From Pseudophaeomoniella oleicola (Eukaryota > Ascomycota > Eurotiomycetes > Phaeomoniellales > Phaeomoniellaceae), in NCBI GenBank assembly GCA_003868215.1, contig QWDQ01000079.1:29647-93646 (forward strand): a DNA stretch of 64,000 bases. The letters are read 5' to 3'. Made by a program: the position numbers and the translations under genes. The notes under the pieces are model-generated. The model ran no database searches. It was not told where the DNA came from and worked only from the letters and a program-made list of their open reading frames with translations. Every line of letters begins with the position of its first letter. Position 1 is the stretch's first letter. Positions 20,787-34,321 of the stretch are shown here, piece by piece.

Positions 20787-23194
20787 AAAAAGGCGTTGTA
20801 CCTCAACGGTCGGTAGATTTGATACCTCAGGTAAACAGGTATGTATGCTCTCTGACTATATGGACAGGGGACATATTGTGTTGCTCCTCTATCCCAAGCC
20901 TGAGTCTCCTCGACTTACCTGCCTCCTGTTTGTTTTCGAGCCGATAAAAGGGGCTCCCAAGACGTCGTATTATTAACAGATGGACTATGGAGGAACGTTG
21001 AATTAGCCGAAGGCCGATAAAGAATGTCCCGTTCAAAAAGCATTGATCGACTCCTTGTATACAACTAGAGCGCGCACATTGGTATGGCCAATACGCAGTC
21101 AGTCTGCTGTGGTGATGTATCCACTCGGCTCTAGCCTGCATAGCGAACTGCTTCTTGCGGAAACCGAGGTAATCTATAATAGATTGCGGACGGAGAACAC
21201 TGGAAGGAGGCACTGTTCCTGGATGTACAGTCCAGCTTAGCAAGGAATGGCAATGCATTATTAAAACTCGCTTAGATTCCCAGTGGTCTAGACTGCTGCA
21301 TTCGGACGGAAATTTGTCTCTAACGTTAGCTGTTGTTGATGATGAATCTTGACCTGCGGAAGGTCGATCGCTAGTTGCAACAGAAAGTGTTTGTACTATA
21401 CGGAGGACTGTAGATGCAGGTTTTGAACATGACGATCCTTGATGGCGTTGCTGAACTTCAACGTTTTCCGAGCACAAAGGAAGGAGGGAAGCTGGTCAGA
21501 TCTCAAATATCAGATCCTACCTACTACGTATTATGTAATAGTTGTGGCGTAATAATCGTTCCGCCTTGGTTCCTTGTCAATGGCATTGTTCAACTTTGTG
21601 GTTCCTGACTTTGCCCTAAAATAGTTAAGGCCAAGTTCCACAGGCGTCCCGCTGAGTCGGAAACAATAAGCAAAGACCAAGAGCCTAAAGACCCAAAGAT
21701 CCGAGGGATTTGGGGGAACCCGCAAGTCTGGATAAAGAGACCATCGTACCTATTAGATACCTAGGTAGTCTTCCATAATGGATTGGCTCTATACCCCTCT
21801 AACTTACATTACGCCACGCCCAAATACAATATCTTATGCTGATTATCTAGATGGTGTCAGTGGCTGATATTTATCCTGATAGTGTCCTTTACTCATCGTC
21901 AGCCTTCGGGAGCTAGTTTCTCCCTTCTCTTGATGGTATTCGACCCGAACCACGTAATCGGGAATAATTGATGTCGACGTCTGAATCCGATGGAGAGGAA
22001 GTAACCATGAGTTGATGTGTTTTAGAAACTATCGACCAATAGCTGCGTTGTAAGCGAACGAAAAGATGGTGATGGAGAATTCTTAAGATGTGCTCCATGT
22101 CAATAGCTGACAAGGATTTACAATTGTATCTAATATTTCCGTCTACGTGTTCGGGATGAAAAGGCATTCATTGCCTCTCGCGTAACTTATTGTGACTTAG
22201 GGAGTCCCGAAGGGGTGAAATGACCAATTGACCGGATGAGACGGTGACTGTAATTCATCAAAGAACACAGATAGAGAAACATGCACGCCGGGGACATCGA
22301 CCATTTGGCCGTTTAAGCGAGGGGGAATATTACCACGATGTAGAATGTTTTCGAGGAGCTTCCGAGTCCCTGCACAAACGAACGCTACATTGGAGAGTCT
22401 TCGAAGCGAGTGAAAGTGACCCTGAATGCCATGCTTCTCAGCCGTCCCCCGTCGTCCTGTCCAGTATCACAATAACTGTGACACGGAATCTAGGTACGGC
22501 ACCATATGGTGATGATATGAGCTGATCTCTCTATGACGGTGAAACTTCTCTTACGGGACTCTTAGATGAATCGTTCTTAGCCGAGGTCTGCGTTTTGACT
22601 GATAGGAATCTAGATGACAGGAAGAAGGTGACATTCCCCTATATAGCGTTTCTACTGGAGATCTACTGGAGATCAAACGTTTCATACGATCTAATGAGAT
22701 GGTCTCTGACCTTTTGTCGGGTTGACCATCCGTCCCACGGCTCGATCAAGGAGAAACAAGTAAGATAGTATATATCGTACATCTACATCTACACCCAAAC
22801 AATGTTGCCGCTGAACATTGCCACCAGCATGGGTTAAACAAGCGAGGTGATTCCGTTCGTCGATCATTCATCTCGATTCGATATTGTACGCTGTATGGAA
22901 GTTGAAGTTGGGGGACGAGGGGAGCTTGCTGGAGACACCTCGTATTCGCAGTCGTCTCATGCAGTAGTCCTCTATAGGGATCAAGAAGCTAGCGCACGAG
23001 TACCGTACGTAGTACTACGGTAGTAGTTATGGCCAAAAGGAGTCGCGCGGTCTCATCAAATAGACTCGCTTAGATACGTGATCGCCGGAATCGTTTCTTC
23101 AGAGGGAAAATGGCGAGCCGCACGATAATAAGCGACGATTGTGGTAGGCTATGGGTTCTGGGAAAACCACGTAGCACCGTAGACGATTGATGTG

Positions 23195-23206
23195 TACTAC
23201 GTAGTA
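23195..23206. repeat. 12-bp palindrome TACTACGTAGTA, copy 1
   Basis: Exact 12-bp palindrome in the gene-poor region upstream of the glucan synthase. Identical copies lie at 46203, 48300 and 48677. Confidence 0.85.
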
Positions 23207-23491
23207 AAATGCTGTGTGGTGTGTAGCCGCGCCATCTACTGAGCGTGACGATGTGGGCTTTCTTCTCTTTGGCTTCGTTTCACCGTTTCACGCCGACCAA
23301 GACCGTCAAGCCGAAAACAAGCGAAACGATAGCGCCAAGAACGGAAAGCTGCGAAACGGTAGGCCAATCCCTGCCGTTGACTCGGCGTCTGCACTAGAGT
23401 TACAGTGCATGACCTGACCTGGTCAAGATAATTACTCCAGAGTACGTACGCACAGTGATTCGGATTCACCGAGGGAAAAGAAAGGAGAAGG

Positions 23492-23537
23492 GAGCCTGGA
23501 GACTGGAGACTGGGGGCTGAAGACTGAAGACTGGAGA
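23492..23537 (+). repeat. Short tandem repeat GGAGACT-like
   Basis: Six imperfect 7-base units (variants of tggagac and tgaagac) in a row. A simple minisatellite with no coding role seen. Confidence 0.7.
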
Positions 23538-24082
23538 TAACCGTCAATACAATGCTGAAGCATTTTTGATCCCCAGCATTCTAGGGGTAGGCAGGCGCCT
23601 GGAATGTCCAAAGCCCAAATTGATTTTCTGTCTCAGGTACGGGTCAAGTCAATACTACATCGTGGACTGCCTCTCCCGACACGTCACAATTGACCTTTTT
23701 TCGCTAGCCACGATGGTGACTTGGCAAGTAAAAGTAGGAGCCTATGAAGACGACGGTACCGAAAGAGGTTGTTGAGTCACCACTTCAGGCAAATCCATAA
23801 ACACCGATTCGATGAGCCTTCCTCTGCTAAAATACCTACCTAAGTTACTAAATACTAACGTTACCTCGGTATGGTCTGGTCTGTTCGGTCTGTTCCTAAA
23901 TTTCTACTGCTCAGCGGCTGCTCAGCGGCTGCTCGGCTCCAGGGACTCCACTACCTACCGTAGTACAACACACATTTGGACTGCTGTCATCCATACAGCT
24001 CACCCGGATAGGACTATGGTACCATCTTACAGTACATACTACAGTATCATCTACTACGTGCCTAAGTATCTCGCCATTCTCG

Positions 24083-24125
24083 CATGCTCATGCACATGCT
24101 CATGCTCATGCTCATGCCCATGCCA
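24083..24125 (+). repeat. CATGCT hexanucleotide microsatellite
   Basis: About seven imperfect hexamer units (catgct, catgca, catgcc) about 1.15 kb upstream of the glucan synthase start, possibly inside its leader or promoter. Confidence 0.75.
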
Positions 24126-25275
24126 GTGGATTGTCTCAGCCCGCACCCAAAAAAAGAATAAACCTCAGGAAACCCCGATTTCGAATTCTCCAACTGGGCG
24201 ACGACCGGCCACATCGACAATTGCACGTCAACCTGCCCGAAACAATAGACACCCCCACCACCACCACAACCAGATGCATCTCAGTGCTCACCGTCTATTC
24301 TCGACCAATTGATCTCTCTTTGTGTGAACCCTGTGTCTTTTCTTTTTAGCATACACACGTATAGTTCGTTGACATGGTTCGCTTACTGGACAATCTGTCA
24401 TCGCCCGCCTGAAGATCTTTACCTTGCTGCAGAATCTATTTTAACCCATCAATTCATTCCTCAGCAATGTTCATACCTCATCCTTGCAGATGTGGTCCCC
24501 CAAACGAAAACCATTCTTGATGTCTGAACCGTGATGACAGTCCCTTTCGAGCAGACAATGAAAGATCAGCTTCCCGAAACCTTGTGATCAAACGGCCCTG
24601 ATACCGAACGGAACGGTAAAGATGGAGTCTACCGTCTACCTAGTTAGGCGGCAAAGGGGCGCTACGCTAGCATTCGCAATACACTAGTTCCATCTAATCC
24701 ATGAGGGTCATGGCATCGGGGGTTGTGATCCAAACGTTGTCCATCCATGCCTCGAATAGACGAACGCCAACCGTCAACGGAATGCGTCTCCCTAGTCTCT
24801 TTCTCCTGATAAGGACGACTGGTAGGACAAATGCTGACAAGCCAGGGCCAGCTTTCGATGGTGGATCTTGCGTTTGTTTGAAACCATGCCATGAATGTAT
24901 CCCCAGCGCATGTCTTCTCGCTTGATGGGCCTATCGATCATGGCCGTATGGCGGAACCGTATTCAATGTGGCGGCATCCGTTACCATGTTCTGTTCCATT
25001 GCATCCCGGCGCTATTCAGATTTCTTGAGGGCAAATAGCATGCATAGCGGATCTGCGACAGCATGCGCGCTGTGCACCGGGTGAGAATGTCAGCCTTCTG
25101 TCGTCACTGATGTCCTGACTTTCTTTATCTTCCAGTGATAGCTTCACCTTTCATCTTGTTTGCTTAGATATTTCTTATTCCCTTTTCGCGTCTTTAGACC
25201 GTTTGTTACTGTTGAGATCTTGACTGATTTCGACGCCGCTCGTTTCATTTAGTCCTACAGGGCTGGTTTGCAGAG

Positions 25276-28200
25276 ATGTTGGACATCATCACTTTCTTAT
25301 TCTCTTTCCCCATTGTTGCTGTTGCATTACGGTGGCAGGCCGAGTTCGTCGGATACAATATCAACCTCAATGAGACCGCCATAGAGCCGAAAGACTACTG
25401 GGGAGAATGGGAGAATCATACGTTTACCCCATCTCCGTCGAACTGGAGGTTTCCTTTTTACGTCCTGACCGTGGATCGATACCTCGACGGCGACCCGTCA
25501 AATAACGAGGCCAATGGGACCGTATTCGAACATGACTGGATGAGCAACCAGTTCCGCTTTGGGGGAGATACCAAGGGGTTACAGAATGACTTGGATTATA
25601 TTCAAGGTGCCGGCTTCAAGGTGAGCTCAACTCGAATTCGTACTGGACCGTACTCATCATTATAGGCTCTCTACCTCACTGGCAGTCCATTCTTGAATAT
25701 GCCTTGGGCTAGTGATGGATATGGACCCCTAGATTTCACGTTGCTGGACCAACATCACGGTGACATCGAAGACTGGCGCAACCTCATTGCCGAGATTCAC
25801 CGTAGAGGTATGTATGTAATATTCGATAACACTATGGCCACGTAAGTTCTTTCCTTTCAACCGCTTGCATGGACTAACAGTACCAAGTATGGGCGACTTG
25901 CTTGCGTTCGAGGGATACGTGAATGCTAGCGCACCTTTCACTTTCAACGAGTATGACTATATCTGGAAAAGCGATAGAAGATATCACGATTTCCAACCTG
26001 GGGATGAACGCAACTCATCATGTCAATATCCTCGTATTTGGGGTCAGGATGGTCTACTTTTGCCCCAGTCAATCACAGATGAAATGGACAGCTGCAGAAT
26101 CAGCGAATTCGATCTGGTATAGCGCCTCTGCCTGATTCTTTACCACAGTACTAATGGTGCGCACAGTACGGGGATATCAAAGGGACTGGTGCTTACCCCA
26201 GTTACGTCAACTCTTTATCAAAGTTCGCTTCCGTCCAAGATCGATTGAGAGAATGGCGACCAGATGTTCTGGAGAAGATTAAGGTCATGTCTTGCATGCA
26301 GATCGCTATGTTTGATATCGATGGATTTCGGTAGGTTTGCTGCTCACAGCCATGATCCCTATGCTGATTGCATGCTACAGGATGGATAAAGGTCTACAGA
26401 CGACTGTTGACGCCATGGCCGAGTTCACCGATTTCCAGCGCCAATGTGCTAGGCGGTTCGGCAAAGACAACTTGCTGGTCGTTGGCGAGATTGTTGGCGA
26501 CCCGAAATTAGCCGCCGTGTATGTTGGTCGAGGGAAGCAGCCAGATCAGTACAATTACAACATCAGTAAGGCTTTGACGGCATCGAATGAGACAGCCGAT
26601 GACGAGTATATCCGCGATTTTGGTTTAAGCGCCCTTGATGGAGCAGCATTCCATTACGACATTTATGGCTCGTTAACGAGATTCCTGGGCCTCGACGGCC
26701 CATGGGGTTCTTATGGTGTTGACTGGGTTTATTTTTGGAATAAATTCCTCCGAGAACATGACTTCGTCAACGCAAACACGGGCCTGTTCGATCCCAGACA
26801 CATGTTCGGCACCACGGATCAGGACGTGTTTCGGTGGCCTGCACTGGCGCATGGCACTCAGCGTCAGCTTCTTGGCTTTATGGTCACTCAGCTTGAACTT
26901 CCGGGTATCCCGATGATACTATGGGGAGAGGAACAAGAATACTACATTCTGGAAAACCTTGCAGCCGATTATGTCTTCGGTAGAACTCCTATGGGGTCCA
27001 GTCGAGCTTGGCAGCTCCACGGCTGTTATCGGCTCGGAGAAGAAGTCTACGTTAATATGCCCTTCAACTCGTCAGGTTATGGTTGTTACGATGATTCGGT
27101 CTCGTTGGACCACAGAGATCCTTCACATCCAGTAAGGAATGTGCTGAAAAGGATGTATGAAGTGCGACGGAAATATCCAACCTTGAACGACGGCTATAAC
27201 CTCACAACCTTGTCGTCTCAGATTTACAACGTATATCTTCCGGGAAGTGGGGGCCTCCCATCTCCTCATGGCATCTGGAGCGTTTATCGTGGTCGTAGCG
27301 AGCTCGTTCAAGACTTTGCAGGTGATGGACGGGGCAACCAGGGCGCTTGGTTCTTATATTCGAATGAGAACAAGACCACGGATTTTACTTTCAATTGCTC
27401 TGGCAATGCGTCCGAGGCGTTGATTTCGCCGTGGTCAACCGGAACAAACGTTAAGAATCTGTTCTATCCCTACGAGGAGTACAATGTGACCAGGTCCTCA
27501 ACTCAAACCTACGGTAAGCCAGATCTGCATCGCGATTGGGAAGCTACTGACCGAAATCAGGTATCGAAAGCGAGACGGAGCCTAACGGATGCTTGTCGTC
27601 AATTCAAATGCAAGCTTGGGGTTTCAAAGTCCTCGTACCAATTGAGACATGGGAGGCGCCGGATCCGACAATCACTCGCTTCCTCCCGGGTCACGATTCA
27701 CGCCTGGTATCATCTGTAGGGCTAGGAGAGCGAGAAAATGTCGCCATCGAGATTCACTTTGACCAAGCCATGGATTGTAATTCTGTCAGAGATAGTATCA
27801 CCATCGCATCTACGACACAGGATGGTATAAAAGCCGAGCTTGATGCAGCGACCGTGGATTGCCAGCTAATTGATGAAAATGAGCCGCGCTATGTCGCGGT
27901 GCCAGCAACCAAATGGCGCTTTGCAGCGACACTGAAAGATGTGTCGAACGGGGTTCATACAGTTACAATTAAAAATGCGACAACAGTGGATCAAAACCGT
28001 ACTACTGGTGCCAATGATCGCTTCCAATTCCGCATTGGACAGAAGGACAATCCAATCGTGTTCCAAGTTGGTGGCAACTATACCAAAGAGCTCCTCCACC
28101 AGAATAGTAGTGCCCTCTACATCCAGCATAGAGCAGCTGGCGCCGATAAGTTTCGTTATTCTCTCACATGGGGGAGCAGTTGGAGCGAGTGGCACGATTA

Positions 28201-31200
28201 CACGGGTGAGAACTTTACACTCAGATCCCAGAATTGGACCGGCTCCCACTCTCAGAAATGGCATGGAGAACACGTCGTCGTGAACTATTGGTCACAGATG
28301 ACTGGTAGTAGCGAGCATATGCAGCACGGTGATTTAAAAGGCACTGATCTACCTGATCGGCGATGGCCTCATGCTTTTGCTATGGGTAAGTGGAATGATT
28401 GGGGTTATGATGGTGGCTTGCCCAATCACTTCCGTCTGGTCGGCGATGGTATATGGCAGTATGACCTGGTTGCCGAATGGCCATCCAACCTTATTGTCAA
28501 TGTCTGGGGTATGAACCCAGATGGCCAACCAGACAAGAGTGCAGCATACGGCGATGTCGATGGTGATGGTGTACTGGACTGGTTGCCGCCAATGAGTCTG
28601 TCGCTGAACGTGATCAACATGACACGGCCACCTAAAGGCTATGTCGGCGTGAGGACTATCGTCAACGACGGCAACTTCAACTTCCATTTCGTTCCCATTG
28701 GCTCTACAGCATCTCAAATCGTCATTGCTGTATTGTTGTTTGTGGTCCCCGTACTAACGGGTATACTGGGTATTTGGGCATTCATGCGATCGTTTTATCA
28801 AGTCAAGTTCAATGAGCTCGGTGTTAGTGAGAAGAAGCACTTCTTCAACTTTCTCAGGCCCACTACTGGCGACAACGCCCTTCGGGAGGCTGTCGCTGGC
28901 ATGTTCAACGCCTCAAAGATTAGCCTCGGTGTCCAGAATCTAGCCGCGATTTCAAACGAAGACCAGTCAACCATGCTAGCGACCGAGCGGCGCCGGGTAT
29001 TGATAGCCACTATGGAGTACGATATCGAAGATTGGGGCGTCAAAGTAAAGATCGGTGGCTTGGGAGTCATGGCGTCTCTCATGGGAAAGAACCTTGGCCA
29101 TCAAGATCTTATCTGGGTTGTACCCTGCATAGGTGATGTCGAGTACCCAGTCGACGAGCGTAAGTCATACTCACAGAGTCTTATACATGGCGCTAATGAT
29201 GTGATAGTCGCCGAGCCAATGACAGTGAGAATTCTTGGGACTACATATGGTGCGTACTAATAGAAATTCCATCGGATGCCGCTAACTCCTCCACCAGAGG
29301 TGCAAGTGCAATATCACAAAGTGCGAAATATCACTTATGTGCTGTTGGATGCCCCTGTTTTCCGAAAGCAGACCAAAGCGGAGCCATATCCAGCTCGAAT
29401 GGATGACCTTGAGAGCGCTATCTACTATTCTGCATGGAATCAGTGTATTGCGGAAGCTATCACCCGTTTCGACGTCGACCTTTATCACATTAACGATTAT
29501 CATGGAGCCGTAGCTCCCTTATACCTTCTCCCTAGTGTAATTCCTTGCTGCCTGTCACTGCATAACGCCGAGTTTCAAGGCCTTTGGTCGCTTCGCACCA
29601 CCCAGGAAAAGAACGAAATCTGCCTTGTCTACAACTTGGATAAGGAAGTGGTTGATAAATACGTCCAATTCGGCGAGGTCTTCAATCTTCTACATGCAGG
29701 CGCCAGCTATATCAGAGTACACCAGAAAGGATTTGGGGCTGTCGGTGTATCAAAGAAATACGGCAAGAGAAGTTTGATGCGCTACCCTATTTTCTGGGGC
29801 TTGGACAAGATTGGATCGTTACCTAATCCAGATCCCTCAGATGTTGCACCCCTAGACAAGAGTGGATCTGCTGCCGGTGCTGTCGAGATCAACCAGGAAA
29901 TGGAAAGGACTAGACTCGACGCGCGCAAGCAAGCGCAGGAATGGGCCGGTCTCAATGTTGATCCAACGGTAAGCAACTTCTCCTATAACCTCTTGAACAT
30001 TTGCTGACACTGTTTAAGGCTGAACTGTTCGTTTTTGTTGGGCGCTGGTCACTTCAGAAAGGAGTCGATCTGATCGCCGACGTCTTTTTCACCGTCCTTG
30101 ACGAGAACCCCAAAGTCCAGCTTATCTGCGTTGGACCTGTCATAGACCTGTATGGGAAATTTGCCGCTCTGAAGCTTGGGAGGATGATGGAGAAATATCC
30201 CGGACGAGTCTTTTCAAAGCCAGAATTCACAGCTCTTCCACCTTACATTTTTAGCGGCGCCGAATTCGCTCTGATACCGTCGAGGGATGAACCTTTTGGT
30301 TTGGTTGCGGTCGAATTTGGTCGTAAGGGAGCTCTAGGTGTCGGTGCACGAGTAGGTGGTCTTGGTCAGATGCCTGGGTGGTGGTATACCGTTGAGTCGA
30401 CTACGACGAAACATCTCATGGCTCAATTCAAAACTGCCATCAAGGATGCCCTCGCTACGAAAACTGACAAAAGAGCTGAAATGAGAGCCCGTTCGCTGGT
30501 TCAACGTTTTCCAGTTGCTCAGTGGATTCGGGACTTGGAGATCCTGCAATCGTCTTCAATCAAGATCAGTCGCCAACAGGAGGCAAATGCGGCTTTCAGT
30601 ATCTTCAAAACCTTTACCCCGTCAGTTCTCAGCCGAACTCCCCAAACAAGCAGACCCGGGAGTCGAGCACCAAGCCCACGTCCTAACAGTTCTTCGGGCT
30701 CCAGCGGCCTTGCCCTTCCTCGCCGCTTCACCCCTCCTGAAGGGGATGTTCCTGATCCAGGTGCTAGCGTAAGCAGCAGGAATGTGACCCCCTCAGCATC
30801 GTTCGTTGGTAATCCACTAGACAGTCCACTTGTCAGTCAAAGTATCGGCCCAGGCCATAACCCTCCAAGGGGTCGCAAGAGGATTAGCAAGTCACGACCG
30901 GAATCAAGGTCAAACTCCATGGATTCTACCAAATCGCGTGGGCGCTCGCTTGCAAGGCCTCGTCATCAGCGGACTGCTACGATGACAAATCTGGATGTTC
31001 TTCAGGAGGCACGCCTATCCATGATCGAGAGTCACGACGAGAGAGGGACTTCGATGGGACGATCACTGAGTCGCGATGCAGAAGCACAGTGGCCGTTGCA
31101 ACCGCCATTACTGCCATTCGCAGGTAGGGTTGCAAGGCCCTCATCATCAGATAGTCAGACCTTGACGTCCTCTCACTTTGCCTTCGATAATTCAGTTCCT

Positions 31201-33072
31201 GGAACCCCTGGTACACCAGATGGCCAGCTTGGCTTTTTGATGAATCCATATGACCCTGCCATCAGGCATTCAAAACCCCTTGATATGCTTTCAATCACTG
31301 GCGAGAGAACTGACTTCAAACTACAAAATGTCGACCCCTTCTTCACAGATTCCCAGGATATTTACTATAGGGCGTTCGACAAGCTACTCGATAACGTCAG
31401 CTCGAAGAATGCAGAGAACTCGTTGTGTATCGAAGATTTCCTAGTTAAATCCGAGAAAGATTGGTTTGGCCAAATGCATCGAGCAAAACTTGGACTATCT
31501 TCTCGCGCATCTACACGTCCAGGCACCCCTACCGGCTTTATGTCGAGATCAACACCAGGAACACCTGGCGGATCCATTTTCAACCTCAAGTTTCCTAGGA
31601 AAGTGACTGTGGAAAGTGTATCAGAAAGCCGGCAAGATTCGGTCGAAGAAGGCGAGAAAGTTGACTACCAAGCCGACTTCTCGCTCCCGGGTGACTATGT
31701 CGCTCCAAATGGATTGAGGAAGTTGCTCCAGAAGAAGGTTGGCGATTGGCAAGTATATTGCATTCTTCTCGCCTTCGTAAGTCTTGTCAGCCCCATCAAA
31801 CAGAAGCATGCTGACTGAAGTGTCCTCTAGGGCCAAATTCTTGCCGCCAACTCTTATCAGATAACTTTACTTACCGGTGAACTTGGCTCGACAGCCACCA
31901 AACTTTATGCCTTGGCCACAATCTACCTTGTTGCCACTGTGGGATGGTGGTTCGTCTACCGACGCGTGCAAGCTGTCTACTGTCTCTCGGCACCCTTCAC
32001 CCTCTATGGTCTTGCATTCCTTCTCCTCGGGATGGGTGTCTGGACTCCTAGCCGTAATGGACGGGAGTGGGTCTACAATGTAGCTTCGGCCCTTTATGGT
32101 ATCGCAAGCGCATCAGGCAGTCTGTTCTTTGCTCTCAATTTTGGCACTGAAGGCGGCACCGCCACTAAATCGTGGGCATTCCGAGCGTGTGTCATACAGG
32201 GCACACAACAAGTCTACACTGCATTCCTCTGGTATTGGGGCGCTAGCCTCACCAATTCATCAGGCATTGGCTCAAAGATTGCTGCATCATACATCGTCAC
32301 GGCCGTCACGGCGCCTATCGCCATTGTTCTCTTCTGCTTTTCCGCAGCTCTTTATCTTGGCCTTCCTAACTACTACCGCATGAAGCCGGGAAAAGTACCG
32401 TCTTTCTACTCGTCAATCCTCAAGCGAAAAGTAGTCCTCTGCTTCTTCGTCATGGTCCTCCTTCAAAATTACTTCCTTTCCGGTCCTTACAACCGTAATT
32501 GGAAGTATCTTTGGTCATCTCAACACACACCTTTCTACTCGATTCTCCTCCTCGTTCTCATCTTCTTTGTCGGAATCTGGGCACTTGCTCTCTGGATCCT
32601 AGGTACGCTCTCCTCCAGACACAGCTGGATCATCCCCATCTTCGCCATCAGCCTAGGCGCACCCCGCTGGTGCCAGATGTTGTGGTCCACGTCCAACGTG
32701 GGCCTCTACATCCCCTGGGTATGGTCCTCGCTCACCGTCGGCGCCCTCCTCGGCCGTGGTCTGTGGCTCTGGCTCGGCATTCTCGACGCCCTCCAAGGAG
32801 TTGGGTTTGGAATGATCCTTCTCCAAACCCTCACTCGCTTCCACGTCACCTTTGCGCTCATGGCCGCTCAGGTCCTCGGATCTTTGACGACGATCGTCGC
32901 GCGCGCCTCGGCACCCGATCGCATGGGCCCCGGCACCGTGTTCCCAGACTTCTCACTCGAGGGTTTCGGCGGCTTGAAGCACACCTGGTTCTGGATCGCG
33001 CTGATCTGTCAATTGATCATCTGCGCCGGATTCTTCAAGGTGTTCAGAAAGGAGCAACTGTTCAAACCTTGA
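25276..33072 (+). CDS. ags1: Cell-wall alpha-1,3-glucan synthase
   Basis: Ten exons: 25276-25620, 25666-25841, 25888-26116, 26167-26330, 26381-27513, 27561-29159, 29208-29249, 29298-29968, 30019-31776 and 31831-33072. All introns are 45-54 nt. The product is 2452 residues, the usual Ags/Mok length. Order: signal peptide; extracellular GH13 amylase-like domain (FDIDGFRMDK and GEIVGD active-site blocks, up to about residue 560); a membrane helix near 1066-1092; intracellular GT5 glycogen-synthase-like domain (KIGGLGVMASLMGK near 1165, NDYHGA, HNAEFQGLW, EPFGLVAVEFGRKG); a Ser/Pro-rich linker; and a C-terminal multi-helix region (about 2040-2452). GT5 polymerises from UDP-glucose, the C-terminal helices probably export the chain, and the GH13 part joins chains outside. 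Exon 7 is only 42 nt. Confidence 0.96.
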
Positions 33073-34321
33073 TCAACCTCTCTCATTCACGAACGTTAAT
33101 GATGTACCATTCAGATGTACCATTCACTCACTCACTTAGACACATTTTATTGCTTATTGTTTAATCATTATTCTGTATTCATTCAAAGCAAGCGAAGCAA
33201 AACCTCCCCCCCCCAAAAAAGCCCAAAGAAAAAAACAAGGGAGGAAAAGGATATCCTTTCATTATACACTACTAGACACAAGACAAGACAGGACGAGACA
33301 GAAGAAAGGATGGATAATCATTAGATCTTACCTACCTAGATGCTACCTACCTAGGTACATGAACTTTGTACAATACCAATAACAAGACACTTATTTCAAT
33401 TTCACAGCATCAGCGTACCTACCCGTCTATCTGTCTACCTACCTCCTTACACATATCAGTATTAAATGATACAGGTACTACATACAGCGTCTTCGGTGAC
33501 AAATTTCTTACCCAATACAATTAGATGCTAGAGCGTTCCCTGTCCTTATATAGGTATCTGTCTATAAAGGAAAGGGGGGCCCTACTGACTGACTGACTGA
33601 CTGTTTGAAGGAAATATCAGCGGACACACACGTAAATACACACACACACACTTATAGATCATCAAGATAAAAGGTAATCAATATACAGTGAGTGAGTGAA
33701 TTAGTTGTCCCTTTGTCCCTTTATCCCTCTCTCCCTGGTCTGTCTTTTAAAAGTACCTAGGTAAGGTAATTAGAAACTGTCAGAGGCAAATGTCAACGCC
33801 CACGCCCTCGCCCTCGCCCTCGCCTGTAAGCACGTAGGTAGATATCTAGATACCTTGCATGCCCCAAGGTACCACCTTCCTTACCTAAGACAGTATAATT
33901 AGTGACTAATAAGATGAATGATTAGAGCGGATGTGGCACTGCCCAACTTACTTACAGAATCACATACATATACATATACTATACATACACAGCGGTATAG
34001 GTTAGGTATGTAATAGATAGGGAGGGAGCGGGATAGATGTTTCAAGAGTGAAGAATTGATTGATTTTTTTTTTGGGGTTTTCTATTTATTTATCCTCCCC
34101 CTCCCTCCCTTTCCCCTTTTCTCCCCTTCTCCCTCTCTCCCTCTCTCCCTCTCTCCCTCTCTCCCTCCCACCCCTCTCCCCTTCTCTGACCTGAAAACTT
34201 TGACTGCCGCCGCAGTCACCACCACCTCCACCACTGCCACCACCACTGCCGCCTGCACCGCCACCGCCACCACGCACCGGCCGCAACCACTACCATCACC
34301 ACCACCACCACCGACGCCGAC
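33073..34321. other. Intergenic region rich in simple repeats
   Basis: 1.25 kb between convergent 3' ends. It holds two TACCTAGGTA palindromes (33348-33357, 33754-33763) and (GACT)n near 33584-33602. A (CA)n run lies near 33637-33650, CGCCCT units near 33796-33824, (ACATAT)n near 33963-33980 and a CT-rich microsatellite at 34094-34170. No gene is supported. Confidence 0.6.
34094..34186 (+). repeat. Pyrimidine microsatellite (CTCCCT)n
   Basis: A nearly pure CT tract with about six ctctccct units, just past the 3' end of the seven-TM gene. Strand asymmetry is extreme, so H-DNA formation is possible. No coding role. Confidence 0.8.

Larger units (their letters stand above)
20525..25275. other. 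4.75-kb gene-poor region upstream of the glucan synthase
   Basis: I find no supportable protein gene. The region holds a G-run tract (20769-20786), dispersed palindromes (TACCTAGGTA at 21758-21767, TACTACGTAGTA at 23195-23206) and related TACG-rich strings near 23004-23030. It also has GGAGACT-like tandem units (23492-23537) and CATGCT repeats (about 24083-24125). A minus-strand hydrophobic stretch at about 20640-20810 (FILGTFCVWYIWLVYVL) is intriguing but cannot be joined to a start. The 3' part must contain the promoter and leader of the glucan synthase gene. Confidence 0.55.

Noticed and set aside
20827-21477. 216-codon minus-strand open frame
   Set aside because: No domain, irregular composition, and it crosses repeat-like sequence. 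Length alone does not support a gene.
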